Source: Paucibacter_B soli (GTDB taxonomy: Bacteria; Pseudomonadota; Gammaproteobacteria; Burkholderiales; Burkholderiaceae_C). Taken from it: a stretch of 64,000 bases of DNA. Under the pieces are notes generated by a model. It ran no database searches. It worked only from the letters and a program-made list of their open reading frames with translations, and was not told the origin of the DNA. This document shows, one piece after another, positions 8,888-17,277 of this stretch; the stretch's first letter is position 1, and each line of letters starts with the position of its first letter. The position numbers were made by a program, and so were the translations under genes. The DNA is taken from the NCBI RefSeq assembly GCF_037482845.1, contig NZ_JBBHJW010000001.1, forward strand, positions 124,001 to 188,000, in the 5' to 3' direction.

Positions 8888-9418
8888 ATGAAGCTCAAGC
8901 ACCTGGCTGGATCTGTTGCTTTGGCGGTCACGGCTTCGGCTGGCGCCGTGACGCTGCAAGGAGGCTCAACAGGAGTGATCGACAACAGCTCGGCCTTCCT
9001 GGGCGGCGTTCATGGCACGAACGAGGCGCTGGTCGGCTTCATGGACATCTTCGAGTTCAGCGTCACCGGCCCCGGGCAAGCATTGGCCACCTTCACCGAG
9101 GCCGACGCGAGTTCCCAGGGTGCGGTATTCCACTTCAATACCTTGCTGCTCGCCGATGCTGCGAACAATCCGCTGCCAGGCGCGATTGATGTCAATGGCG
9201 CCGATGGGTGGAGCGTCTCGGCAGCACTGACAGGCGCGGGGAATTACCACGTCATCCTTGGCGGCGGCATTGATCCAGCGGCTGATCCCGGCATCTCGAA
9301 CGCCTTCTACCTGGGCGCCGTAGGTACCGTCGTGAACGCCGTACCCGAGCCTGGCAGCTATGCGCTGATGTTGCTGGGGCTGTTGGCCATTTCAGCCAAG
9401 CTAAGGCAGCGCCGCTGA
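8888..9418 (+). CDS. PEP-CTERM sorting-domain protein
   Basis: 176 aa from ATG 8888, preceded by GGAG six bases away. The N-terminus is a signal peptide (MKLKHLAGSV...ASAGA). The last 25 residues are a PEP-CTERM signal: VPEPGSYAL, a hydrophobic stretch (LMLLGLLAIS), and a basic tail KLRQRR. Such proteins are recognised by an exosortase and delivered to the surface or extracellular matrix, often in exopolysaccharide producers. The mature middle region is Gly/Ala/Asp-rich and predicted beta-rich with no recognised enzyme motif. No exosortase is in this window. The polysaccharide locus immediately to the left is consistent with the known association. Confidence 0.88.
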   Translation: MKLKHLAGSVALAVTASAGAVTLQGGSTGVIDNSSAFLGGVHGTNEALVGFMDIFEFSVTGPGQALATFTEADASSQGAVFHFNTLLLADAANNPLPGAIDVNGADGWSVSAALTGAGNYHVILGGGIDPAADPGISNAFYLGAVGTVVNAVPEPGSYALMLLGLLAISAKLRQRR

Positions 9419-9448
9419 GCAGGGTTTCGGCTAGCGGCACCGGCCGCC

Positions 9449-10837
9449 TCAGTTCGCGAGGCCCTTGCTGCGCAGATGCGCAAGCACAGTGGCCTCGCTG
9501 ACATCCAGCTTCCAGTAGGTCTGCAGCAGGCCGGCGACGAAATGTGCGCCGCTTTCGCGCGCCGCAAAATCGTCTTGATAGTCCACCAGCCGGATGCGCG
9601 CATCGCAAAGCTCCAGCAGGCGCGGCAGCAGAAAGCTCGTGGCGTCATAGCCCTGCTCTTGCTGCGCCCGCAAATAGGCAAACAACGAAACATCCAGGGT
9701 CGGCAATCGCGGCAGCAGAATCTCGGTCACGCTGCCGCTCACCAGACGCGTCAGCAAATAGGCCTGGGAAAACAGGATCGCAGATGCTTCGTCGAAGCCC
9801 GGCTGCACTGGTGCGTGGGTAATGTCGAAATGGCTCCAGTCAAGGCTTTGCCCTTGGTGCGGGTAGATGAATACCTGATGGCGACCGGGCGTTCCGAAGT
9901 ACAGCGCATTGGCCTGCAGCAATGGCGAAATGGTGTCGAAGCTGTCGTGAATGAAAAGGAACTTGGTCTTCAGGCGTTGCACCAGGAAGCCGCTGCCATA
10001 GGGCGCATAGTCGGCCGGGCCCGAGGCGGGCGTGGCAGCGGCCTCCACGCGACGCCTGAAGGGCTCCAGCCGCAGGATCGCCTTGCCCGGGTCGCTGTGT
10101 GCGGCTTCCTGCCAGCGCGCATAGGGTTCAAACTGCGCATAGTCCACCAGCGGGGTGCTCAAAGCGCCAAAGGCTGGTGCCGCTCCGACCGGCGCGGCGG
10201 CCGCCGCATGGAGCGCCAGCGAGCCGCCATAGGATGAACCCCAGACCGCGATGCGCTGGCCGTCCACACTCGGCTGGGCTTGCAAGAAAGCCAGCCCCGC
10301 CAAGGTGTCGTCTATATCGTTTTGCAATGAGCCGCCAGCATAAAAGCGCTGGTAGACCACGATCACGGCAACGCCATTGATCAGGTATGGCAGGGCAGCG
10401 CCTGCCGCATCGTCCAGGCGCGAATAGTCGTAAGGTGCGTAGAGCGTCGGCGGGCTGCCGGCACCCGGGCCGTAGATATCCTCGAGCATGACGAAAAGTT
10501 CACTGCCGGCGCGCTGCAAGGCCCCCAGGTCCACGCGCTCGCCGGTCCAATCGATGCCGCCATAGGCGTCCGCCAGCAGGACCGCGGCTGACCTTGTGGC
10601 GACACTGGCGCCCGGGGCCGGAAACCAGATCGCATAGGCCGGCATGCGGCCCGGCAGGGTGAGGCGCAGGCGCTGGTAGCTGTACTTGCCGCGAAAGCTG
10701 CCGCTGCTGAGCACATCGACAGTCGGGTCGCTTGCGCCTGCCGCGGGCTCGCTGGTGCCAGGGCCGCTCCCGCCCCCGCAGGCAAAGAGCAAGAACAGGC
10801 TCGCCAGAATCAAGGCCCGCCGCAGCTTGTGGATCAT
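9449..10837 (-). CDS. Lipoprotein alpha/beta hydrolase (prolyl oligopeptidase / dienelactone hydrolase-like)
   Basis: 462 aa. A lipoprotein signal ends LLFAC with the lipidated Cys at residue 20, followed by a Gly/Ser/Ala-rich linker. The catalytic domain has the nucleophile elbow GSSYG (Ser202) in a WGSSYGGS context, a likely acid in FIHDSFD, and a likely His in the YPHQGQSLDWSH segment, giving the alpha/beta-hydrolase triad. The substrate could be a peptide or ester; the sequence does not say. The second residues after Cys20 are Gly-Gly, so the protein is predicted to leave the inner membrane for the outer membrane. It converges on the PEP-CTERM gene with 30 bases between stops. Confidence 0.8.
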   Translation of the reverse strand: MIHKLRRALILASLFLLFACGGGSGPGTSEPAAGASDPTVDVLSSGSFRGKYSYQRLRLTLPGRMPAYAIWFPAPGASVATRSAAVLLADAYGGIDWTGERVDLGALQRAGSELFVMLEDIYGPGAGSPPTLYAPYDYSRLDDAAGAALPYLINGVAVIVVYQRFYAGGSLQNDIDDTLAGLAFLQAQPSVDGQRIAVWGSSYGGSLALHAAAAAPVGAAPAFGALSTPLVDYAQFEPYARWQEAAHSDPGKAILRLEPFRRRVEAAATPASGPADYAPYGSGFLVQRLKTKFLFIHDSFDTISPLLQANALYFGTPGRHQVFIYPHQGQSLDWSHFDITHAPVQPGFDEASAILFSQAYLLTRLVSGSVTEILLPRLPTLDVSLFAYLRAQQEQGYDATSFLLPRLLELCDARIRLVDYQDDFAARESGAHFVAGLLQTYWKLDVSEATVLAHLRSKGLAN

Positions 10838-10938
10838 TGATTGCCTCCACCACCAATTGCGCGCTCAGTTGAGCCGCCGCGAGGCGCGGAGTCAACCCTG
10901 TGAACTAGGCATCCCCAGCTATGCCTGCGACCTTGGCT

Positions 10939-10944
10939 TACAAT
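10939..10944 (+). promoter_or_regulatory. Candidate -10 box upstream of the small secreted protein and miaB
   Basis: TACAAT (5 of 6 to consensus) lies 54 bases before ATG 10999 in the divergent gap between the hydrolase lipoprotein and this gene. No good -35 box is seen 16-18 bases upstream. Confidence 0.3.
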
Positions 10945-10998
10945 GCTCGACCTTGTCGTCGCGGCCCCGCCGCCCATCGCAGCCACTGGAAAAATACC

Positions 10999-11379
10999 AT
11001 GTATCGCTGTGCACTTGCCGCGCTTGCGGCCACCAGCCTGAGTCTTTCGGCCCAGGCACAAGTCCATCGCCAATTTCCCGCCCATGCGCTGCGCGGCGAG
11101 TTGATGGTGGTGCAGACACCCGAGGTCTTGCTCAATGGCCAGCCAGCCAGGCTGGCGCCTGGCAGCCGCATCCGTGGCAGCGACAACCTGCTGCTGCTGT
11201 CTGCCTCCCTCACCGGGCAGAAGAACACCGTGCACTACACCATCGACACTTCCGGCCTGCTGAAGGATCTCTGGATCCTCAACGATGCCGAACTCGCCAA
11301 CAAGACCTGGCCCCACAGCCCGCTGGAAGCCGCCAACTGGCAGTTTGATCCGGCCGCTCAGGTCTGGTCCAAGCCCTGA
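10999..11379 (+). CDS. Small exported protein of unknown function
   Basis: 126 aa from ATG 10999. The frame extends back to 10921 but the earlier part is Arg-rich and lies over the candidate promoter. ATG 10999 gives a clean signal peptide (MYRCALAALA...SAQAQ) with likely cleavage after AQA. The mature part of about 106 residues has alternating hydrophobic strands and a conserved-looking PEVLLNGQPARLAPGSRIRG stretch, consistent with a small periplasmic beta-rich fold. It ends 11 bases before miaB on the same strand, so it may be cotranscribed. No family recognised. Confidence 0.7.
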   Translation: MYRCALAALAATSLSLSAQAQVHRQFPAHALRGELMVVQTPEVLLNGQPARLAPGSRIRGSDNLLLLSASLTGQKNTVHYTIDTSGLLKDLWILNDAELANKTWPHSPLEAANWQFDPAAQVWSKP

Positions 11380-11390
11380 TCACCGCAGCC

Positions 11391-12731
11391 ATGAGCACGA
11401 AGAAGAAAGTATTCATCAAGACCTTTGGCTGCCAGATGAACGAGTACGACTCGGACAAGATGGCCGATGTGATGGGCGCGGCCGAAGGCTACGAGCCCAC
11501 CAGCGATGTCGAGCAGGCCGACCTGATTCTCTTCAACACCTGCTCGGTGCGCGAGAAGGCGCAGGAAAAAGTGTTCTCCGACCTGGGACGCGTCAAGCAT
11601 CTGAAGGCCAAGGGCGTGATGATTGGCGTGGGCGGTTGCGTGGCCAGCCAAGAAGGCGCTGCCATCATCGAGCGCGCGCCCTATGTCGACGTGGTGTTCG
11701 GCCCGCAGACCCTGCACCGTCTGCCCGCCATGCTGGCCGCGCGCCGCGAGCAGGCGCGCCCACAGGTGGACATCAGCTTCCCCGAGATAGAGAAGTTCGA
11801 CAATCTGCCGCCCGCCAAGGTGGACGGTGGCAGCGCCTTCGTCTCCATCATGGAGGGTTGCTCCAAGTACTGCTCGTATTGCGTGGTGCCTTACACGCGC
11901 GGCGAGGAGATGTCGCGCCCCTTCGAGGACGTGCTGACCGAGATCGCCGGCCTCGCCGACCAGGGCGTGAAGGAATTCAATCTGCTGGGGCAGAACGTCA
12001 ACGCCTACCGCGGCAAGATGGGCGACACGGGCGAGTACGCCGACCTGGCCCTGCTGCTCGAGTACTGTGCCGAGATCCCCGGCATCGAGCGCCTGCGTTT
12101 CACGACCAGTCACCCTAACGAATTCAGTCAGCGCCTCATCGAGGCCTATGGCAAGGTGCCGCAACTGGTGAACCATCTGCACCTGCCGGTGCAGCATGGC
12201 AGTGACCGCATCCTGATGGCGATGAAGCGTGGCTACACGGCGCTGGAGTTCAAGAGCACGATCCGCAAGCTGCGCGCCATCCGGCCCGACATCCGCATCG
12301 CCAGCGACTTCATCGTCGGCTTCCCGGGCGAGACCGAGGACGACCATGCGAAGCTGATGAAGCTGGTCGACGATGTGGGCTTCGACGCCTCCTTCAGCTT
12401 CATCTTCAGCCCCCGCCCCGGCACGCCGGCGGCGAATCTGGAAGACGGCACGCCTTACGAGACCAAGGTCAGGCGCCTGCAGGAACTGCAGGCCGTGATC
12501 GAGGCCAACACCCTCGCGATCAGCCAGCGCATGGTGGGCACGACGCAACGCATCCTGGTTTCGGGCCATGCCCGCAAGGACGCGAGCGAACTGATGGGGC
12601 GTACCGAGTGCAACCGCATCGTCAACTTCAAGGGGCACCCGCGGCTGATGAACCAGCTGATCGATGTGCAGATCAGCCAGGCCTTCGCACATTCGCTGCG
12701 CGCCGAAGCAGACACCGTGCTCAGCGCTTGA
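11391..12731 (+). CDS. miaB: tRNA-2-methylthio-N6-dimethylallyladenosine synthase
   Basis: 446 aa, the normal length for MiaB. It has the N-terminal UPF0004 domain opening KTFGCQMNEYDSDKM with cluster-binding cysteines, the radical-SAM motif CSKYCSYC (Cys157, 161, 164) and a C-terminal TRAM domain. The enzyme inserts a sulphur and a methyl group at C2 of i6A37 in tRNAs reading UNN codons, using two 4Fe-4S clusters. ATG 11391 matches the family start, although no strong ribosome site precedes it. Its end overlaps the convergent small membrane protein by 11 bases. Confidence 0.97.
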   Translation: MSTKKKVFIKTFGCQMNEYDSDKMADVMGAAEGYEPTSDVEQADLILFNTCSVREKAQEKVFSDLGRVKHLKAKGVMIGVGGCVASQEGAAIIERAPYVDVVFGPQTLHRLPAMLAARREQARPQVDISFPEIEKFDNLPPAKVDGGSAFVSIMEGCSKYCSYCVVPYTRGEEMSRPFEDVLTEIAGLADQGVKEFNLLGQNVNAYRGKMGDTGEYADLALLLEYCAEIPGIERLRFTTSHPNEFSQRLIEAYGKVPQLVNHLHLPVQHGSDRILMAMKRGYTALEFKSTIRKLRAIRPDIRIASDFIVGFPGETEDDHAKLMKLVDDVGFDASFSFIFSPRPGTPAANLEDGTPYETKVRRLQELQAVIEANTLAISQRMVGTTQRILVSGHARKDASELMGRTECNRIVNFKGHPRLMNQLIDVQISQAFAHSLRAEADTVLSA

Positions 12732-12993
12732 GCATCAGCCACCATTGCGGCAACACCACGCCCAGCAGCATCAGGCCGTAGCCCAGCATCGTGCCGTCGC
12801 GGGCCAGCCAGGCCAGCGCCACCAGCACCGCCAGGCTGCCGCCCATGCCACCCCACAGCACAAGGCGGCGCCAGGCCAGCGCATGATGTTCACGCCGCCA
12901 GACGAGCTTGATCGCCAGCGCCATCAGGGCGGCCACGCCCCAGGCCGGCGAGAACAGATTTAGCAGGTGCCCGAGGGCGTCGACGAGGTTCAC
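12721..12993 (-). CDS. Small membrane protein, unknown
   Basis: 90 aa from GTG 12993. An in-frame opening to 13089 would cross the hemA promoter region and is less likely. Three hydrophobic segments are visible (around LFSPAWGVAALMALAIKLVW, LVLWGGMGGSLAVLVALAWL and LGYGLMLLGVVLPQWWLML), separated by an Arg/His-rich loop. It lies between convergent miaB and divergent hemA. No characterised family was recognised; conserved small membrane proteins are common at this position in related genomes only as a loose recollection. Confidence 0.55.
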   Translation of the reverse strand: MNLVDALGHLLNLFSPAWGVAALMALAIKLVWRREHHALAWRRLVLWGGMGGSLAVLVALAWLARDGTMLGYGLMLLGVVLPQWWLMLKR

Positions 12994-13093
12994 GGTATGC
13001 CCAACGGTTCTGAAAAACAGACGAGCTTGATGCGCATCAAGCTTGACGGCGGAAAGCCTGGCTCGGCCGTCCGCAACTATGCGGCGCAAATTT

Positions 13094-13099
13094 TATAAT
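13094..13099 (+). promoter_or_regulatory. -10 box of hemA, apparently a leaderless promoter
   Basis: A perfect TATAAT ends six bases before the hemA ATG (13106). Transcription normally starts about seven bases after the -10 box, which places the first base of the RNA at or next to the start codon. No Shine-Dalgarno sequence is present between. No good -35 box is seen (13071-13076 is CCGCAA). Confidence 0.5.
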
Positions 13100-13105
13100 C
13101 GCCCC

Positions 13106-14401
13106 ATGACGGTCTTCGCTCTCGGCCTGAACCACAACTCCGCGCCCCTGGACCTGCGCGGACGTTTCGCGTTCTCGCTGGAGCAATTGGCGCCCACCCT
13201 GCTCGGTTTCCGCGACCAGGTGCAGGCCCATGCCCCCCGCAAGGCCACGCCCGAGGCGGCCATGCTCTCGACCTGCAACCGCACCGAGCTCTATGTGGCC
13301 GGCAGCCCGGCACTGGTGCAACCCACGGTGGCCTGGCTGGCCGAGGTGGGCGGCGTGGGCAGCGCGGCGCTGCTGGACCATGCCTATGTGATGGAGGGCA
13401 GCGCCGCGGCGCGCCACGCCTTCCGTGTCGCCAGCGGCCTGGATTCGATGGTGCTGGGCGAGCCTCAGATCCTGGGCCAGATGAAGCAGGCGGTGCGCGA
13501 GGCCGACCAGGCCGGTACCCTGGGCACCACCTTGCATCAGCTGTTCCAGCGCAGCTTCTCGGTGGCCAAGGAGGTGCGCAGCTCCACCGAGATCGGCGCC
13601 CACTCCATCAGCATGGCCGCCGCCTCGGTGCGCCTGGCAGCCCAGCTGTTCGAGGACCTCAGCGCGATCAAGGTGCTCTACGTGGGCGCCGGCGAAATGA
13701 TCGAACTGGTGGCCACCCATTTCGCGGCCAAGAACCCCAAGGCCATGGCGGTGGCGAACCGCACGCTGGAGCGCGGCGAGAAGCTGGCCGGCCATCTGGG
13801 TGCCGAGGCGATGCGCCTGTCGGACCTGCCCGACCGCTTGCACGAATTCGATGCGGTGATTTCCTGCACCGCCAGCAGCCTGCCGCTGATTGGCCTGGGC
13901 GCGGTGGAGCGGGCACTGAAGAAGCGCAAGCGCAAGCCCATGTTCATGGTCGATCTGGCCGTGCCGCGCGACATCGAGCAGGAAGTGGCCCAGCTCGACG
14001 ACGTTTACCTCTACACGGTCGACGATCTGGCGCAGCTGGTGCAATCTGCCGGCGAAAAGCGCCAAGCCGCCGTCGAACAGGCCGAGGCCATCATCGAGAA
14101 CGGCGTGCAGAGCTTTGTGCACTGGCTGGGCCAGCGCCACACCGTGCCGCTGATCCAGGCCCTGAATGCCCAGGCCGATGATTGGCGGGCGCTGGAGATC
14201 CAGCGCGCCCGCAAGCTGTTGGCGCGCGGCGAGGACGTCGAGGCGGTGCTGGAAGCACTCTCGCGCGGCCTCACCCAGAAGATGCTGCATGGCACCTTGG
14301 CCGAGTTGCACGCCGCCGACGGCGAACAGCGCGTGGCCCTGGCGCATACCGTCTCGCGCCTGTTCCTGCGCAAGAGCACCCGCGACCCGGCCGAGCATTA
14401 G
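13106..14401 (+). CDS. hemA: Glutamyl-tRNA reductase
   Basis: 431 aa from ATG 13106. The protein opens MTVFALGLNHNSAP, matching the family start (E. coli MTLLALGINHKTAP), so upstream in-frame TTG 13043 is rejected. The catalytic Cys is in STCNRTELY (Cys57), followed by the NADPH-binding Rossmann segment (YVGAGEMIELVATHF) and the helical dimerisation domain. It reduces glutamyl-tRNA to glutamate-1-semialdehyde, the committed step of the C5 tetrapyrrole pathway. prfA and prmC follow on the same strand, the common hemA-prfA-prmC order. A perfect -10 box immediately before the start suggests a leaderless mRNA. Confidence 0.97.
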   Translation: MTVFALGLNHNSAPLDLRGRFAFSLEQLAPTLLGFRDQVQAHAPRKATPEAAMLSTCNRTELYVAGSPALVQPTVAWLAEVGGVGSAALLDHAYVMEGSAAARHAFRVASGLDSMVLGEPQILGQMKQAVREADQAGTLGTTLHQLFQRSFSVAKEVRSSTEIGAHSISMAAASVRLAAQLFEDLSAIKVLYVGAGEMIELVATHFAAKNPKAMAVANRTLERGEKLAGHLGAEAMRLSDLPDRLHEFDAVISCTASSLPLIGLGAVERALKKRKRKPMFMVDLAVPRDIEQEVAQLDDVYLYTVDDLAQLVQSAGEKRQAAVEQAEAIIENGVQSFVHWLGQRHTVPLIQALNAQADDWRALEIQRARKLLARGEDVEAVLEALSRGLTQKMLHGTLAELHAADGEQRVALAHTVSRLFLRKSTRDPAEH

Positions 14402-14476
14402 CGGCGCTGCACCAGCCCGCAACCCCGTGCCCGCATGCTGGGCGCGGCCTTCGTGCTCCAGCCCCATGACGCTCCC

Positions 14477-15562
14477 ATGAAAGACTCCCTGCGCCAGCAG
14501 TTCGAACGCCTTGGCTTCCGACTGCACGAACTTGATTCCACCCTGGCCGACGGCTCCATTGCTGCCGACATGAAGCGCTATCGCGCCCTCACCAAGGAAC
14601 AGTCCGAGGTCTCGGACCTGGTGACGCGCTACCAGACCTATCTGCAGCGCGAGCGCGACCTGATCGCCGCACGCGAACTGCTGTCCGACCCCGAGATGGC
14701 CGAGATGGCGCGCGAGGAAATTGGCAGCGCCGAGGCCGATCTGGCGCGTCTGCACGAGGAACTGCAGCTGGCCCTGCTGCCGCGCGACCCGGATGACGAG
14801 CGCCCGGCCTTTCTGGAAATCCGCGCCGGTGCCGGTGGCGATGAGTCGGCGCTGTTCGCGGGCGATCTCGCGCGCATGTATATGCGCTTCGCCGAGAGCC
14901 AGGGCTGGCGCAGCGAAATCCTCTCGGCCAATGAATCCGATCTGGGCGGCTACAAGGAACTGGTGCTGCGCATCGAAGGCCCCTCGGTGTACGGCCGGCT
15001 CAAGTTCGAATCGGGCGGGCATCGCGTGCAACGCGTGCCGGCCACCGAGTCGCAGGGGCGTATCCACACCAGCGCCTGCACCGTGGCGGTGATGCCGGAA
15101 CCCGACGAAGCCGAGGAGATCCAGCTCAACCCGTCCGAGCTGCGCATCGACACCTTCCGCGCCAGCGGTGCCGGTGGCCAGCACGTCAACAAGACCGACA
15201 GCGCGATCCGCATCACCCACCTGCCCACCGGCCTGGTGGCCGAATGCCAGGACGACCGCAGCCAACACCGTAACAAGGCCAAGGCCATGGCCGTGCTGGC
15301 CGCCCGCCTGCGCGACAAGGACAAGAACGAGCGCGCCGCCAAGGAGGCCGCCACGCGCAAAAGCCTGATCGGCAGTGGCGACCGCAGCGACCGCATCCGC
15401 ACCTACAACTTCCCGCAGGGCCGGCTCACCGACCACCGCATCAACCTGACGCTCTACAAGCTGGGCGCCATCATGGATGGCGACCTGGGCGACGTGGTGC
15501 AGGGCCTGCAGCAGGCCCAGGCCGCAGAGCAGTTGGCCAGCTTGGAAGAAGGCCGGGCATGA
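14477..15562 (+). CDS. prfA: Peptide chain release factor 1
   Basis: 361 aa from ATG 14477; the frame opens earlier but MKDSLRQQFERLG is the family start. The catalytic GGQ tripeptide is at residues 233-235 in a GAGGQHVNKTDSA context, the same numbering as E. coli RF1, and the Gln is the substrate of PrmC. The factor recognises UAA and UAG and triggers peptide release. Its stop overlaps the prmC start by four bases (ATGA), coupling substrate and modifier. Confidence 0.97.
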   Translation: MKDSLRQQFERLGFRLHELDSTLADGSIAADMKRYRALTKEQSEVSDLVTRYQTYLQRERDLIAARELLSDPEMAEMAREEIGSAEADLARLHEELQLALLPRDPDDERPAFLEIRAGAGGDESALFAGDLARMYMRFAESQGWRSEILSANESDLGGYKELVLRIEGPSVYGRLKFESGGHRVQRVPATESQGRIHTSACTVAVMPEPDEAEEIQLNPSELRIDTFRASGAGGQHVNKTDSAIRITHLPTGLVAECQDDRSQHRNKAKAMAVLAARLRDKDKNERAAKEAATRKSLIGSGDRSDRIRTYNFPQGRLTDHRINLTLYKLGAIMDGDLGDVVQGLQQAQAAEQLASLEEGRA

Positions 15563-16380
15563 CCGTCGCCGAGGCCCTGGCGCAGGCCCGCGCGGCCGGC
15601 CTGGCGCGCCTGGAAGCCCAGCTGCTGCTGGCGCAGCTGCTGCAATGCGATCGCTCCTGGCTGATCGCCCATGACGACGCGACCGTGCCGCCAGCCTTGA
15701 GCGCGCGCTTTGCGGATTGGCTGGCGCAGCGCCTCGACGACGTGCCGCTGGCCTATCTGGCGGGCGAAAAGGAATTCCATGGCCTGCGCCTGCAGGTCAG
15801 CCCCGCCACGCTGGTACCGCGCCCGGACACCGAACTGCTGGTGGACTGGGCATTGGAGCTGCTGCAAGCCAGCCGCCTGGCCGCGCCGCGGGTGCTGGAC
15901 CTGGGCACCGGCAGCGGCGCGATCGCGCTGGCCATCAAGCATCGCTGCCCCCACGCCGAGCTGCACGCCTCGGACCGCAGCGCTGCCGCCCTGGCCGTCG
16001 CGGCGGCGAATGCGCAGCGTCTGGGCCTGGCCGTGCAGTTCCATCTGGGCAGTTGGTGGGAACCCTTCGCCGGGCAGTGCTTCGACCTGATCGTCAGCAA
16101 CCCGCCCTATATCGCCGGCGATGACCCGCATCTGCGTGCGCTGCGGCATGAACCGCTCTCGGCACTGACACCTGGCGGCGATGGCCTGGCCGACCTGGCC
16201 CGGCTGGCCCAGGGCGCACCGGCGCATCTACGGCCCGGCGGCCATCTGCTGCTGGAGCATGGCTACGATCAGGCCCCGGCCGTCGCCGCCGCGCTACAGG
16301 CGACCGGGTTTGCGGACGTCGCTTCCCGGCGCGACCTGGGCGATCAGCAACGTGCCAGCGGGGGCCGCTGGCCAGGCTGA
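15559..16380 (+). CDS. prmC: Release factor glutamine N5-methyltransferase
   Basis: 273 aa. The SAM-binding motif DLGTGSGAIALA and the catalytic NPPY (residues 181-184) identify the HemK/PrmC family, which methylates the Gln of the GGQ motif in RF1 and RF2. The N-terminal helical domain that docks the release factor is present (residues 1-75). ATG 15559 overlaps the prfA stop. The length matches the family. Confidence 0.96.
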   Translation: MTVAEALAQARAAGLARLEAQLLLAQLLQCDRSWLIAHDDATVPPALSARFADWLAQRLDDVPLAYLAGEKEFHGLRLQVSPATLVPRPDTELLVDWALELLQASRLAAPRVLDLGTGSGAIALAIKHRCPHAELHASDRSAAALAVAAANAQRLGLAVQFHLGSWWEPFAGQCFDLIVSNPPYIAGDDPHLRALRHEPLSALTPGGDGLADLARLAQGAPAHLRPGGHLLLEHGYDQAPAVAAALQATGFADVASRRDLGDQQRASGGRWPG

Positions 16381-16516
16381 GGCTGCCGCTGGGCAAGCCC
16401 GCAACAGAAAGCCCAACAACGTGCAATTTGCGCTGCACAAGGGCCGGACCGGGGCGTAGCATCAAGCTCCGAGGGTCACGCAATGCGCGCCCTCCTCCAC
16501 GCACCGGGAGATCGTC

Positions 16517-17155
16517 ATGCGCGTCATAGCTCGAGTTTCACGCCGCCATCTGGCAGGGCTCTTGATGGCTGTAGCGGGACTAGGTGCAGCCCAAGCCGCC
16601 TGGGCCGACAACGGGCTCAAGCTGGAGCCCCAGGGGCTGGGACGCTGGCAGGCCCGCATCCAGTTGAACAGCCTGGATGTCAACGCCGGCCTGCAGGCCG
16701 ATCCTCTGCGCAGCGGCGGATCGCGCCTGCTGAGCGCCAATCTGCTGGGCGACTACTACCTCACCGGCTCGGGCCTAGGCCAGGGCGTCCAGGGCGGCCT
16801 GCGCGCCACCGGCGGCCTGCTGCTGGGGCCGCTGTCGCTCGCGCAAAGCAGTTCGGGCCTGGCATTGGGCCGGGGCGCCACGCTGCAAAGCCAGAATTTC
16901 GCGCTGGGACAGCGCAGCGTCAGCGTGCAGTCGAGCGCCGAGCGCGGCGATCCGAGCACCTCACTGTCCTATCTGGGCATTGGCTATACCGGGCACTCCT
17001 TGCGCGGCGGTTGGGGCTTCAGCGCCGACCTTGGGCTGGTGGGCGGCTATGGCGGCTTCCGTCTGGGCCAGAGCAGCGCCCAGGCGGTGGAAGACCTGCT
17101 GCGCGATATGCGCTACAAGCCGGTGCTGCAGCTGGGCCTGTCGTACAGCTATTGA
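16517..17155 (+). CDS. Exported beta-rich protein, possible small outer-membrane barrel
   Basis: 212 aa. GGGAG lies six bases before ATG 16517. A signal peptide with a twin-Arg-like basic start (RVSRRH) and hydrophobic core ends AQAAWA. The mature protein is Gly/Ser/Leu-rich with many alternating strands (GYTGHSLRGGWGFSADLGLVGGYGG) and ends LGLSYSY, a C-terminal aromatic consistent with BAM-recognised barrels. About 180 mature residues would suit an eight-strand barrel. No named family was recognised. It is flanked by prmC and grxD but has its own ribosome site and 136 bases of leader, so it may be separately transcribed. Confidence 0.7.
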   Translation: MRVIARVSRRHLAGLLMAVAGLGAAQAAWADNGLKLEPQGLGRWQARIQLNSLDVNAGLQADPLRSGGSRLLSANLLGDYYLTGSGLGQGVQGGLRATGGLLLGPLSLAQSSSGLALGRGATLQSQNFALGQRSVSVQSSAERGDPSTSLSYLGIGYTGHSLRGGWGFSADLGLVGGYGGFRLGQSSAQAVEDLLRDMRYKPVLQLGLSYSY

Positions 17156-17277
17156 GCTTGCATCCGCCCACGCCGCGCGTCCGGGCATTGCCCCTCGCCG
17201 ATAATGGCCGCCATGCGCGGCCATTGCTTTTTCATCCGCGGCCGCAGCGCCCCCTAACCCTGCAAGGACTAGACGAT

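Noticed and set aside
13037..15436. Long antisense open frame across hemA-prfA
   Set aside because: Its reading follows GC-biased third positions of the real genes in reverse and no family motif appears; it is a shadow frame.
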